Part shown: in pieces, positions 44,270 to 57,256 of the stretch
Numbering within the stretch: position 1 is the stretch's first letter
Layout: each line of letters begins with the position of its first letter
Origin: Ligula intestinalis
Taxonomy: Eukaryota > Platyhelminthes > Cestoda > Diphyllobothriidea > Diphyllobothriidae
Assembly (NCBI GenBank): GCA_036362985.1
Contig: JAYGXS010000005.1
Location: 27,065,969 to 27,129,968, forward strand
Direction: 5' to 3'
DNA: 64,000 nucleotides
Made by a program: the position numbers and the translations under genes
The notes under the pieces: model-generated
Told to the model about the DNA's origin: nothing
Databases searched by the model: none
The model's input: the letters and a program-made list of their open reading frames with translations, nothing else

Positions 44270-45760
44270 CGAACACGCCAGTGGACCGAACAATGAAAGC
44301 ACAATGTATGTATACCAAAGCTTTATGTATTAGAGGTTATCTCCGTAACTTAAACATGGTTGTCCACATAAAAACACAGTTGCATACTTATTTCCCTGAT
44401 TTCACGTGTTCGCAAAGGATTGACCAGGAAGTGTAGAGGGATACATATTCATTTATGTCAGATATGAGTTGTTCTAGGCGGAAATAAATATCGCTATTTG
44501 GGTCATAATCTGAACACCACGGTTAAATACAGTCGACATCTTTAGAATTTACCGACCAGCGAGGAGCAGCATCCAGGCAAACGGTAGTCTGATGGAGGAA
44601 TCCTAACCAGTTGATATTCCATCCGATATCATGATTATCGGTGACTTTCACTACCCACACATCGGCTGAAATTTGAGTTTTGCGGCCAACTGATATTTAA
44701 ACTCTGATCACCAACTTCTACGCACAGTAAAAATATTCTTCAGAACACAACACACCCTACCTCTGAACGTACTAAATGAAGGGAAACAATCAATTGGTTT
44801 AAACCATGAACGGACAATAGTTCCTGACAGGATCCATGTCGTACATGGTCTACCTCCTCTCGATAAAGACGTCCAGGTATCCATACAGTGGAAGTTTTGA
44901 CTTTTATCTGTACGTGATTGTAGCATTTCAATCTGAAAATCCCGTTGCCAGCCCATAAGTTGATACGGAATGGGTATGCTCAATAGGATGGGTCGGAAGT
45001 AAAAGTTGGATTTGCATGAACCTTTCACCAGAAACTGCCCTTATTCGTATAATTGGGCAAGCGATCACGAAAAAGAGAGAAGTGAACTGAAATCGATAAC
45101 CGTTGTAAGACTAATTATGGGAAAAGGGTTGCTGAATAAGTATAATGCGCAAACAACGCGGTCGAGTAGCCTCGTCCACAAAGCCCGTCAACGTTTTTAC
45201 AGTGAGAGGAGAAGGACTGGAACAGGGACTTCATCCCTTGCATAAAAAATAGGTAACAGCCTGAAACTTAGTAAGATTTATAGATAGCGTCAGCATTTCT
45301 CTTACCCCTTCCAGTCGGTTTTTATGGGAGAAGCCAACCCAAACAGTGGAACATTAAGTGCGATTGACATTCCGACATTTGACCCAGTAGTCCTCACAGC
45401 ATCTCTTGTTCTGTGTTACATGTTACTGTTCAAATAAAGGAATCGTCAGGTCATAGCTACGAAGCTGTTACAGGTGTTGCCCGTAGTATTCGCAAAACCG
45501 TTGTTTTTAATCGGCTGCGCATCCTTCGATGCAGGCAGATTGCTGGTGAATTGGAAGACCGTGTTGATCTTGGCCATATATAAAAGTGGAAGTGGAACTT
45601 TCAGAAACGATTCAAGACCGATAAGCCTCAGATCGGTTTGTTGCACAATTATGGAACGAATAGACAAACGCGAACTTCTGAATAGTTTATAACAGAACTT
45701 AAATGGCATGTATGGTTTAAGAAAGCTCCGATCCAAGTGGCACACAAGCTTAGTGTTGAG
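44270..45760 (+). pseudogene. LINE-F, very decayed non-LTR retrotransposon fossil
   Basis: At 44,617-44,670 the DNA reads DIPSDIMIIGDFHYPHIG, the GDFN block of an APE-type endonuclease (Asn changed to His). At 45,460-45,750 one frame reads KLLQVLPVVFAKPLFLIGCA, SFDAGRLLVNWKTVLILAIY, KSGSGTFRNDSRPISLRSVC and CTIMERIDKREL. This is the start of an RT domain (W-K...YKSG...RPISL...KIMERI), and GLRKLRSKWHTS follows. Both blocks are on the same strand in the right order, about 0.8 kb apart. Motifs A to C are not found downstream. Older than families A to C by its decay. Confidence 0.6.
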
Positions 45761-48700
45761 ATTGCAGTGTGAACATGGTTGACAATGACGTCACAATGCA
45801 GGAAATTGGGGCTGCGCGCAAACACTTCAAATTAACCTACCGTCAGAAATCAGTAAAATAAGGCTTTCTTCACAGGCTGCATTCGAAAATGAAACACGCA
45901 AAAATACAGACTTGCTGGCAGCTATTGATTCCAAACAAACCGTAACCCCACAAATGCCATGCATGATGCAATCATTTCACAGCTTTTGAAAAAACGTGCG
46001 GTTAATGTGTCGGTTGACCAAATATACGACAGTCTGCAAGCGCTGATACTGAAGACCTTGCATTCGTCAAAGAGTAAGAGATTACAGAAAACATCTGATT
46101 TTATAGAGCAAAACGTTGAATGATAAGATAATTGCTGTGCTAATCAAGCGAAATTTAACCAAAAATGCTGCCACGACGCAGCAGCTAATATCGCCTTGTA
46201 AACCCGTACATGGCAAAACGTTGGGCAGATCCGTGTTAAATACCGCATTTCAGTATTTTCGTATTTTCGGATATGATTCACATTCCAAACGGACAATTTA
46301 GTTACGCACGTACAAATGTGAAAGGCGTGATTCCAATGCAATTTGGTATCAAAGCATTCAAAAGTAACAAAAGGGCCAATAGGTAAATATTCACATCCAA
46401 GTTTCTCTCATCTGCAAACACCAGTGAACAAAGAACGTTAAGGCTGGATTATTGTCGACCAGTCTCGACGTTCGAGTTATCTCTGTCACTGTTCTTGCGG
46501 AGAATGCCATCCACCGCTTCCAGACACCTCACCGACATCTGGATGGTCAATTTTGGATGTGTTTGAAAACACCAAAAGTAATAACGCCAAGACTGCTTCG
46601 GCCAGTTTTTGGAATCACATACGTAAGTACATGTGTTTCTTAATTCGCTCTGGGACACATTACCGCGAGAGCTACCTATGTAGAATCTCCATGCCTGAAA
46701 ACCCTAATTAGCAGCATGGTCACAAAAATGATGTATGCCAGCCAGACTGAACAGTCATATGAAGACTCGTCGAAAATGAGTCATAATACCGAACCACTAA
46801 CGCTTAAATTACTGAATTCAGCCAGGTCGAAGAAAAAGCGATAAAAAGTGTTTGATTAGTCTCTCGCAAATCAATATTGGTTTGATGACATCCAATCTGC
46901 TGATTAAACTCGCACTAAAACATTTGAAAGCTTATGCGAACTTGGCGTCTACGCGCAGATGAAGCTTTGGTAAGCATAAAACTCCGAGAAGTTGCATCAG
47001 ATTTTGAAGTCTTCACTCGTAAATAGGTACCCAACAGGGCAGCTCTTGTAGGCAGATAATACTACCGGTTGCGGTCAGTGATCATTTATAAATTAATATC
47101 AGCCACTTTCTGAACACTTAGCTTGTGCTCACCTTAAAGGAGAAGCTGGTCAGATCGTATTAGTCAGTATATCTGCAGTCAAGTCCAGAAATGCTTCCAA
47201 ATTCCATCGAAAAGGCCCAAAAATGCCCAAAATGTAGTGGAAATGGAAAATGGTGAATTAACCTTTGGTATGCAAAATTGCATGCCAACATATTTATAAC
47301 GCTTACGAAGGTTGAGTGTTTTAGGATTGGGTTGCAAAATACTCCCAAACTTGTTCACACCTTAAATCATTAGCGGTTCAGCCAGTTTCACTTACATTAT
47401 TTGCCGTTTTGACAGAAGTTTTTAGCAGTTCCATCGAAAAAGTACAAGAAAACAGAGAATAACCGAATATTCAAAGGCTTTTGTGTGTTCAAAAGTGCCT
47501 GACCATATTAATAAAATATAAATGTATGGTGCTGGCAAAATAGCAACATACACATATTATATTAAAAAGAAGCAAGTAGTATGTTTGTTGTTATTAATGC
47601 TGTCTGTTAGATAAGCGGTCCAGCATGCTTAACGATGCTTAACTTATTCGGCTTCCCAAGACACCTGAACCAATACAACTGTACCATCCCCATGATTTCC
47701 GGCGATTCTCGTTGCCTACCTCTCGAAGGACCTATGACTGTCTATGTAAAAATGCGACAACAAACTGCACATAGGAATGATACTACCCCCCACGTTTGAT
47801 TTTGTCTGATACAGAGTTTCTCAGTCAGCATAATTTAATTTATTTGCCGAAAATGGCCCAAACGGTAGATTCACTGGTATGCACGGAAACATACAGTAGT
47901 CAACATAGACCATGCAGCTTTCATGAGGAAATTTGGCAAAGCAGTTTAGCGTATATTTAGCAACACTATTTTGATTCATTCAGTTGGTTGAATTCTGCGA
48001 AAGCCTTTTAGTTAGGAAAATCATTATTTCGGTTAGCTTTACCAAGAGAAATTGCCACTAATTTTGCGGGAATTGGTAGTAGTCTAATATCGAAGAAATT
48101 TCCTATGCTATTACGAATGATGGAACAAAAAACACGTTAATGCTGACTATACTATAAAGGAACTCCAAAATAAGTAAAATAAGTATCGTAAATATCCCTT
48201 CCATGACTAGAAACGTTTGTCCAAAATTATTTAGATTCAAGTGAAGCTTAATTTAAGGAATCACATATATTTGCAGTAACATTGAAGATATGTTTTTTTA
48301 AAATTATGTATGCCTATCCTGTGAAGCTTTTTGGACAAAATGCAGTAACAGAAAAAAAAAGAAAATAATATAGTAGACATAGAAGTTTCAGAACTATACT
48401 GTGGACATAATTTACTCGCGGCAATGAAGTGTAGGTTATGTTCTACAGTAGCTAAAGCAGACCAGACTGGACGGAATAATAAGGGTATATTTTCAGTCAA
48501 CTGTGTCGCAATGTCCTGCGACAACTCACTGGAATTTTTGTCATGTCAACTTTGTCAAACTAAATATTGCTTAACTTTCAGCTTTATCGAATGCCTTTTG
48601 GCTGTGTACAGTGACCTTGCCGGTTTTTATCGATTTTTTCTGTATGAATTCAGTTGTGTATTTTTCTAACGTTCATTCCCGTTATGCAAGGAGGGGTGGC

Positions 48701-50699
48701 AACTGAAGAGCCCTCTCGAAATTTATGGATCCATAAAATTTTGCTTTTTATACAGTGTTCAAATTTTCACCAGAGAAAAGAAGCTTTACATATTGTTTTA
48801 TAATTCACACTGATCACATTTTTGGAGAATGATTTAGCTTACAAATAATAACTTACGGTATTCTGCTTACAAATTTGCCCATAAGCTAACAATTAGTCGG
48901 AAAAGGTGTAATGAAACCAAAAAAAAACGTTCGTATCTCAAATTACGTTAAGAATGAATAATACAATAATTCACTTCGAGAGAATCCAAAGCATAAGGAA
49001 AAATAATGTTCGCGTGTTCGCAGATTTCTCTTCATCTGAAGAAAAGTGCGGAGAACTAGCCAAATAATGATGACACACACTCTACCAAGGCAGCTGCCAT
49101 GCCTTTTCAATTAAAAAAAGGTAAACCACAGTCGATTGGTAACTGAAGAGGAAACGACTGAATACAGACCACTTCAACATATCTGAGCAACCGGACCCGC
49201 TGAGTTATGGCAGGGGACATCATTTGAGCTGTTTTTAAAATTCCAATGGGAATAAATAGACAATTTTAATAGAAATCTTAGTCGAAACAATATATATTCA
49301 CATGCTTAAACTTAAAGGACAACTACCCAATACTAATGGTAACCGGTCATTGACAAGGAAGGTAAACTGACAACCCTTCATTTACCTTCAACAAATGAAC
49401 AAAACGGGTCATTCGGAAAAAAAATAATAAGTAGCACATTGATATCAGGTGTACCAACGCTGAAACCTAGAGAAATGAAAGTATTGCAAGAATTAAGGCT
49501 CGCAAAGCGCCGTACAGAACACGTCACAGGGAACTGCACAATAGGCTTCTCAGCACTGGTATAAATTGCAAAAAGAAGGCTAATATAGTTGTCCTAAAAT
49601 GGGTTTTGTGCACAATAATCTGCAATTGATACACAATTTTTCTTTTTTGCTTTTTGGTTGGTGTTAGTGAATAATAAATAGCCAGTTAGAAAATTACTGA
49701 ATAAATACAAATTTAAATCTAACGATCACACTGGACGACACCATTTGTTACGGTAATCCAATGAAGTCGGTCATGGTATAGACAGTCGGTCTCATTTTAA
49801 ATTCCAAAGGTTTTTATATTCCTTTGTCCTGACTTTCACCAAAATATCAAACTTAATTAAAACAAGTTTGAATATAAACATAGGGATTCCTTAAATTATT
49901 GTACTTTATACCCTGGTGTTAAACGCGATCCTGCTTAATATACCAATATCTTTATTGTCGTGCCCTTATGAAAACCCACCTGCAAACGGCATGGTTTTGA
50001 AGATGAGCTTATAGCAGTGAGACGCCAATAAAGGTACCCACAAAATCGTTTATAGGAGGCAGTAAAGCATAGGCAGTTTTGCTATCACATCTGTAACTGG
50101 GAGGGCATTCTCAGTAAGTCACTGTGGGTGTTTATATAGTCTTTACATAAGGCATGCATTTAAAACATTAGGTACTTTCTTGTAAAATATATTACTTTAT
50201 TATAGAAGGCCCATAAACGGCTGCTCCCTCTGTTGGTTCATGCAAAAATAAACAATTAAAGCCTTTTTATGTAAATTTATAAAAAGTGGAGATTAATAGG
50301 ATTCTTTTACTCCTCTTTAACGTTACCATTGCTATTAAGTGCAAAGTACTCCACCTTATCCGCTAACTGTTTACATAATTAATGATTTAATTCAATATGA
50401 TACAATCTCTTCATTAATCACAGATTAAAAGGGGTTGAGGATTTCCGACCTATATCCAACTACGACGTGTGTGCTTGAATTATAATCATTCACCTTCTCA
50501 GCAATCGATAGAAATGCAGATAAAAAGCACACATTCGTTTCAGATTATAGGCAACGCAAAGGAGGACGTGATCTGCTCACCTGAATTTGTGTGTCACTTT
50601 AATATCTTTGTCCAAATGTAGTGACTAGAATATTGCGGTCTACGTTTATTTTCAGTTAGTGGGAAATAATTTAACTTTCAGGTACTAGATTTTCTAACA
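45761..50699. other. AT-rich non-coding stretch, no gene seen
   Basis: No protein resemblance in any frame that I could support and no clear tandem repeats. Confidence 0.45.
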
Positions 50700-51270
50700 C
50701 TATCACCCCTTTGTTGGCCGACCAATGAGGCATCTAAAAAAGACAGTTTGTGAACACATACCCGCCTGGAAAATGTACAGTGAAAATACATTGATCTTTA
50801 GTTCTTTTCTCTCAAATTTGGTTTAAAGGATTCACTGTAAATCCTAACGAAGCCTCCTAGTTTATCTAAAAGACACCAGCCAACTTCTCCAAGGACCTAC
50901 ATCAACAGGTGCTAGTCACTGCTCAGAAATTGGCTACATAGCTTGCTACTCGAGTGCTATGTTGACAGAAGACCTGAATGCAGCCACTGTTTCTTCCATG
51001 GACGAAGCCGACATCAGGTGGAAATTGCATATCTCTCCCGCCCTGCTGAACATGGCTCATTTTATGCAGGTGACAGCAATGTTTGTTCCACGCAACCAAG
51101 CCACGAACAATGCTGGCAGTTTATCGTTTTTCTGCCCTGCCTCAGCACAAAAAACACCTAGAGGCAGATCTTGCCATGTTGGTGTCGTGAAAACAATAAG
51201 TAGTTTTCACACGAAACTGCATGATTTTTACTGTCCATGCGGCTGCACCGGCCCGATTATTAATTGTTGA
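50700..51270 (+). repeat. Repeat R2, relative of the interior of the 51.5-52.2 kb foldback element
   Basis: From GTGAACACATACCCGCCTGG (about 50,750) through GACACCAGCCAACTTCTCCA, CAACAGGTGCTAGTCACTGC, CAGAAGACCTGAATGCA, GACATCAGGTGGAAATTG and ATGGCTCATTTTATGC it aligns in order with 51,665-52,000. It lacks the terminal inverted repeats, so it is a partial or internally derived copy. Confidence 0.5.
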
Positions 51271-51479
51271 CAAAGTATATTTGCCGAAAAGGCGTGTTAA
51301 TTAGTTTGATTTCAACGGAAGTGATGGCAGCTCTACATTTTTACGGGAAACCAATACATTTTGACTGAAACTGAATTTCAGTTGGTGTGCGTCGATTGTT
51401 TCATTTTATAGCGCTTTTAGTTGGTAATAGCTAAAGCGAAGTCTGAGCGGTTCCATGTGGCTTTGCATTGATTTAACAT

Positions 51480-52171
51480 ATTAGAAGTCAGTTTGTGGCA
51501 AACAATTGTTTTCAGCAACTCTTCATCAGACCAAACGTTTGCAAGGAAAATTAACGCTGCACATAACAATTACAGTTTCAATAGGTAGAAAAATCAATAA
51601 CTGTCTAACATGGGTGGGATAAATCGGCCGTAAATCGAAGCGTCTGGAAAAAAGGGTGCGTGAGCACATACCGACCTAGCTAACTAAATATGAAACTAGA
51701 TCGATCTCGAGTGCTATTCTCGCACACCTTGTCGATACGTACCATTGAGTCGATAATAGCGATGCCTTTCAATTTGTCTACAGGACACCATCTAATCTTT
51801 CCAAAGGCCTACGCCAACGGATGCTTGCAACAGCTGAAGCAGTAGCTATAAGGCAAGCAAATCCATTACTGTGTTGCCAGAAGACTCTGACACAAGCTCT
51901 TTCAATTCTGTGGCCTAAACTGACACCAGGTGGCAATAGGAGTTCGCCCCTACCAACAAGCGACAGTCCCTCAACGTACACGCTCACATGGCCTACATGC
52001 GCAAACTGACGTAGTCCACGTTGGCCAATCAGCGCCCATGTTAGACAGTGATTGATTCTTCTACCTATTCAAACTTTTATTGTTATGTACAGCGTTAATT
52101 TCCCTTGCAAACGTTTGGTCTGATGAATAGTTGCTGAAAACAATGGTTTGCCATAAACTGACTTCTAATAT
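51480..52171. mobile_element. Foldback/MITE-like element with about 135-nt terminal inverted repeats
   Basis: 51,480-51,615 is nearly the reverse complement of 52,030-52,171: both arms read TATTAGAAGTCAGTTT, then TGGCAAAC, GTTTTCAGCAACT, CATCAGACCAAACGTTTGCA, TTAACGCTG and CACTGTCTAACATGGG-like blocks. The interior (about 410 nt) has no coding capacity and resembles repeat R2. TTAAC lies just outside on both sides, a possible target duplication with one extra base on the left. A non-autonomous DNA transposon is the best reading; the superfamily is unknown. Confidence 0.75.
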
Positions 52172-53065
52172 TAACCATGCGAATATTTTCGGAACTTAGA
52201 TTAAAAATAACTGCACTGCTGCTTCTTTACCATGCGCTCCCTTTCCAAGGGTCCCTGCATTTCTCCTCTTCTCACCTGTACAGTTTTGGGCCAGCACAAA
52301 AATCAATGAGGCATTTGGCGGCGTGCGTGGATTGTTTTTTGTAAAAAAAAAACGCATTTTAGCATGCCCCTCCTGTGTCATCTCCGTCCCCGTCAGAAAC
52401 GGAAGTTGGGAACAAAGTGTGCACCCCAGGCGAGAACGTAGTAGGCGTCATAGCCCATGTCGGGCAGTCGACAATAGGTCTACCTATTTATTTTTGGCTG
52501 GTGTTAATGAAATGCCAACACTGTGTTTCAAGCAGTCGTCTTCAGTAACGTATATCGGTTGGATGTTTTGTAATTCAATTTCGGCTAACTATCATTTCTA
52601 ATTCTTAATTCTCAGGCAAATGCAAAATAAGAAGTAAAGGGAGGTTAGCAAAGGATTGAGCAACGAATATTAATAATAATTGGGCGGAGGGAGCGTTGAC
52701 ACTTGTTCTGAGATCCTACGATCAGGTGCTAGTCATCAATAATAACCAGGGGAGGTGGTGTGTTTACAATCAGTTCATGTCACCCCGTCGTTGCTGTCTC
52801 GCGTATTGTTCGGAGGCATCAGGGTGCATATTGTCACCGTCTGGCGAAGGGGAAGCAGTGGGAGAATGCATTTTGTCGCTGCCTACTCGCCGTGCAACCG
52901 CGTGAAGTGAAGTGTGTGAACGCATTTTTAGTTAATTTTTCTGCCACTGGAACCTCAGGGAATGCATAAACGTTTTATTTGCGCAGGTAGAAATCGGATA
53001 GGTCAGGTGTCCTACGTCAGTTAGTCGTTCTATAAGCGAGTAAAGAACAAGCAAAAGAAGACTGC
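52172..53065. other. Non-coding stretch, no gene seen
   Basis: Short frames only; no recognisable repeat or protein match. Confidence 0.4.
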
Positions 53066-54262
53066 TTACATGATTTCAGCTGTGGAATCAGTCATCAATC
53101 AGACAAAACAACGGAGGAGAGGAAGAACCTTATCCGACACCACGCATTGTCCCTCCTGATGGCTCATCAACCACGGGAAGTGCTCCCCAAGGTCGAACGC
53201 ATTGCGTTACGAGCACTTAAGGCAATCGTGACATTGCCATCGTGCCAGATGATAAGAGGCGTTCTACGGTCATATTAGACAGAAACGAATACCTTCATGA
53301 GGCGAAAAACTAACTAGAGGTTCGTAAGTTTTATGTTCTTTGTGGCACCAATCCCATTTAAAAGCTGACACTAGAAATCATTTCGACCCTGCTGGCTCTA
53401 GTTAACTTGGGTGCAATAATGCTGTCTGACCGATGTACTTCGAGGGCACAATGAACGGCCTTCGCTCGTTTCTATGGCCTCCCTAACGTGCACAAGGTAG
53501 GCACTCCTCACCGTCCCATCGTATTACTAAAAGGCCTTCCAACGCACGGACTAGCAAAGTGGCTGTTTCGGCGTCTCAAATTTCTGACCGCTGATTCCGA
53601 GACCACGGTCCGCTCGTTCACACAGTTCTTGAGGAAACTGAAATGGTAAGTCTCTTGCCTAGTGATATCATGGTTCCCTTCGATTTCACGTCTCTTTTTA
53701 CTTATATTCCTCACGATCTGGCAATCAAGACCGTCGAATTGCTACTACGAAAGAAATACGATGAGATGGAAAATCACATTGGACACGCACAAATCCTACA
53801 GCTCCTGAAGCTCTATCTCATGACGTTTTTGACTTTTGATGAAACGATCTACGAGCAGGTGAAAAGGACACCGATGTGTTCACCGATTTCCGGACTCATA
53901 GCCGAGGTGGTCCTGCAGCGGCTGGAGTCACTGGTTTTCCAACACCACATTCCTAAATTCCGGGCTTGGTATGTGGATACCACCTTCGTCGTCATGGAAT
54001 GGGATCAAGTGCTTACGTTCAAGGAATGTCTCAAAAGCGTGTTCTCGGACACCCAATTTACGACAAAGGCAGAAAAGAACAACCAGCTGGCCTTTTTTGT
54101 TGTCCTCGTCTGCCATAAAGATTGTGGTGGTCTTAAGACTTAAGTATTCAGGAAAGCGACAGACACGATGCAAGTACTAAATTACATTCGCAACCAACCA
54201 ATCAGCCACAAACGCAGTTGCGTAAGCACACTCTATCGGCGTGTTAAGACAGGAAAATAATA
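53066..54262 (+). pseudogene. PLE-3, broken Penelope-like reverse transcriptase
   Basis: RT part of a PLE, both ends missing. Blocks in order with several stops and frame changes: SAVESVINQTK; IAIVPDDKRRSTVILDRNEYL; ARFYGLPNVHKVGTPHRPIV; KWLFRRLKFLTADSETTVRS; then an open frame (53,643-54,143) with IMVPFDFTSLFTYIP (motif A Asp), YEQVKRTPMCSPISGLIAEV (motif B), RAWYVDTTFVVMEW (motif C, second Asp replaced by Thr) and NNQLAFFVVLV. After a shift it ends SHKRSCVSTLYRRVKTG. No GIY-YIG domain or hammerhead-like motif follows. Inactive by the motif C change alone. Confidence 0.75.
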
Positions 54263-55254
54263 TGTTGCCTCTGTAGATGCTAAGGCCTCGCTTTCTTCCA
54301 GACTTACTGTTTATGGGCCCTGCCGAGCGCACTTTATTGGATTTTAATACTCTTACACTACCTATTTTGCTCAAAATTATTTTCTTAATATGCTTGACAT
54401 TTGTTCTTGAACGATTGTTTGGCAGTTAATGTACAATAATACAATCCATTTCTAACCGTATGTATCCTCCCACCTATAACACCAAATTGTGCATTGTAAA
54501 TATTTAACCTGCGTTTGGATTGTTCTATCCTTTAGCCGTTCGATACAAACGAATGGATGTTGGTTAATTAAGGGAGACGGAACAAAACGCGAAGGGTATA
54601 CGGCATCTTCTACTTGCAATCTAGGCTTACTGCACCATGTAACTTATTACACCACGGATTACCACCCTAGTGCTTTTTCCTTTGTATCACCGGCGCAAGG
54701 CCGCGAAGGTACAAAAAAAAACCTTTAAGACTCCTATAAAGAAAGTCAAATAATTTCACCCGAGGTCAATCGAGCGGTTTCGGGAAGACCACGCTATCCC
54801 TCCCTCTTCCGATGATGCATACTTTGTTGCCCTTTCTCAACTACTGAGACTGCAAACGTAATTAAATTATGACTTGCCGCAGAGAGCAATCTGATAGACT
54901 TGGAGGCTTGTGTTGACGATAAAAATCACGCGCTCTTTGTGTTTATGCAAATTTGCAAGGCGTTTGAGTGCAGTGAAACTAAAATAAAAGGAGAAAACTA
55001 GAACCAATTCCTTCGTTAGCGTCAAACCTTACTGGTTGAAATGTTGCCTTCCCAAAATAAGCTGCCGGTGAGCAGATGTAATCACCAAATTTTTTTAAGA
55101 GCATTATTAGGCGCACAAACCAATGGACCTTCACATAATGTGGTGCACGCACTTTGAACATGTGACTTACTCTCTTCTAAAGTTACGACATGGCGTTATA
55201 CCGTCTGACATCAGTGTTGAGTTTTCAAACGTGTGCTTGTAGTTATTGTACTTA
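54263..55254. other. Non-coding stretch, no gene seen
   Basis: Short frames only and no repeat matched within the window. Confidence 0.4.
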
Positions 55255-55261
55255 CGATGAA

Positions 55262-55465
55262 ATAGACCAGCAGAAATATGTATGCAGAAGGACATAACCA
55301 GCAAAGACAGGGGGAACTAGGAAGGCCTTTTCTGCCTTGTTAGGCGTCATCGGCTTGCAATACCCATCCACAGTTTGGCCGCTGAAATTGCTGCCACACC
55401 GAGATTTGTACTCGCAATCACTCGCGTCAGAGTGACCGTCCTAACAGTTGAGCTTCGAGCTCACG
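55262..55465 (-). repeat. SINE-Y copy 2
   Basis: Minus strand: tRNA-like head (55,396-55,462) with AGCTCAACTGTTAGGAC and GAGTACAAATCTC, then GCAGCAATTTCAGCGG. The tail follows with GGATGGGTATTGCAAGCCGA, AAGGCAGAAAAGGCCTTCCT and GTCTTTGCTGGTTATG. It faces SINE-Y copy 3, giving an inverted pair. Confidence 0.6.
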
Positions 55466-55565
55466 ATCTAGCTGGTATTAGATAAGGAATGTACAGTGGC
55501 ATAGATGCGTACACCAACCTGTCAGAGGACGTACTCGAACCTCCATAATACCATTGAAGCTCCCT

Positions 55566-55740
55566 TTTTAGCTTCAACCTTGAGGCGGCTAGGATATAGG
55601 CAGAAGGGCATTACCAACTGCCACACTGAGGTTGGGTATCACTAGCTGATGATTCCTAAACAGGCAGAAAAGGCCTGCCTAGTGTTCCCTGTTTTTGCTG
55701 GTAATGTAATTCTGCTTATATTCTAGCCGGCTATCACTGG
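55566..55740 (+). repeat. SINE-Y copy 3 (tail) forming an inverted repeat
   Basis: ACTGAGGTTGGGTATCACTA, CAGGCAGAAAAGGCCTGCCT and TTTTTGCTGGTAATG match the tail of copy 2 in opposite orientation. In addition GGCTAGGATATAGGCAGAAG (55,571) is nearly the reverse complement of the copy's own end (CTGCTTATATTCTAGCC, about 55,712-55,728). The head is missing. Confidence 0.55.
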
Positions 55741-55745
55741 AGATT

Positions 55746-57256
55746 CAAGAGAGAGCCCAAATGGCAATGTGAAGAGACAAGTGGGTACTTTGACAGATCC
55801 TTGTTTGCATCTAGCCACAATGTATATGTCCATATAGGACATTCAAAACCCCCTAAACTCTCAAATATATTCGAAAAAAGGTGCTCTTTTCATCATCGTC
55901 AACAAGAAACCACTGAAATTAGGACGAATTTACATAGTTTGGCGGCGGATAATAATATGATTATAGAGTGCCGTTTGTAGAAAACCAACTGGGGGGAATG
56001 TGTATCAACTTTTGGTATTTTGCGAAATCTGTTACATAATTTATTATTATAATACTGAGAGAAAGGACATCAGCTGAAAGGTGAGATACGTAATAGTAGA
56101 GAAAATTTGATTTCTAGGTGGTAAGTCAAAAGGAGAAAGGACGTTCTCCGGGAGAGGTTTATTTATGATCTGACATTCTGGATAGCTATCTAGTCTATCC
56201 GTCTTCAGATAGTGAATAATCTGGTTCCTGACTCTCGTTATATGCCTATCCTTTCGTCTGCGGGCGAAGTCTGTCAATCCAGTTCGAGCCTCTTTGCATA
56301 ATATCAGTATCTTTGTGGTAAAGACTTGCCATGCCAGCCACCTGGGAACCATCCATCACACTCCCCTGTGCGTTGTGACTGTCTGCACTTAAGATGTCAG
56401 TGTTAGTTTGGATTTTCTCCGCCTCGCCGTCGCGTCTCCCTAGGAAACCTTTGGCCGCACCCGCAGCCTGCTAAGCGTTCCTCGCTCGGTGCTTTATGGA
56501 GAGGCTCGCTGCAGCTGGGACGTCAGTTTATGTTTGGCTTTACTCCCCCTCGCCTTAACCTGTCGCGTTGGCAGTTGACCAGATCGCTGGTTAAATGTGA
56601 TTTGGAAATCTAGCGAGAGCCACTTTGAACCCTGAACTTTGCGAGTAAGATAATATTGTGGTCTGCAAGTCCGCCATAATTCGTTCGATTCAGTCAAATC
56701 AGATCGTCTAATATAGACATGCGAGTTTGTGAAATTTTGTTCTTAGTTCCTGAGACCTGTTTTGTAACGCTTATGGCAGCAACCATCGCTTTGCAGCAGC
56801 AGATTTATCTTGTTTTTTTTGCGGCTCTGCGTAAACAGATATGTTTTCGTGGAGTTGTTTGCCAAATACGCATTGAAGCAAACCCACGGTGGGTGATATA
56901 GTTTTAATCGCCAGCTATTGCATGCGACATTGTACGTTTATTGGTCCGTAAGCTTGAACAATATTTTGCTTATAACGGTCTGCTACTCCATTGATGCACA
57001 ATAGCAACTTGTCAGAGCAACCCACACTTTGAGTATTTGATATTCAACGAGCAATCTGAAATGTGGCTTACAGTGGCTATGCTTATAGCACCCACGCTTT
57101 GGCTCAACATACGAGGTATTGGATAGATTTGTGTTATGCCATTTATATCTATATCTTTCTGGAACCCTAACATAAATTTACGACTTCGTTTCACTATTTT
57201 ATTTGTGCTTTTGGAAAAAATCAGTCAATATTTTTCAACTTTTATTTGCCCTCCAG
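55746..57256. other. Non-coding stretch upstream of the protease gene
   Basis: No convincing gene. A minus-strand frame at 56,047-56,352 is 101 codons without recognisable motifs. 56,390-56,560 is more GC-rich than its surroundings. The first exon(s) of the downstream protease, with the signal peptide and promoter, may lie here but I cannot place them. Confidence 0.4.

Noticed and set aside
56047..56352. A 101-codon minus-strand frame upstream of the protease
   Set aside because: No recognisable domain and no matching second copy or splice context. Left unannotated.
56719..56901. Candidate signal-peptide exon of the protease (MRVCEILFLVP...)
   Set aside because: It is somewhat hydrophobic, but no good splice donor follows in the needed phase, so it cannot be joined to the exon at 57,257 with confidence.
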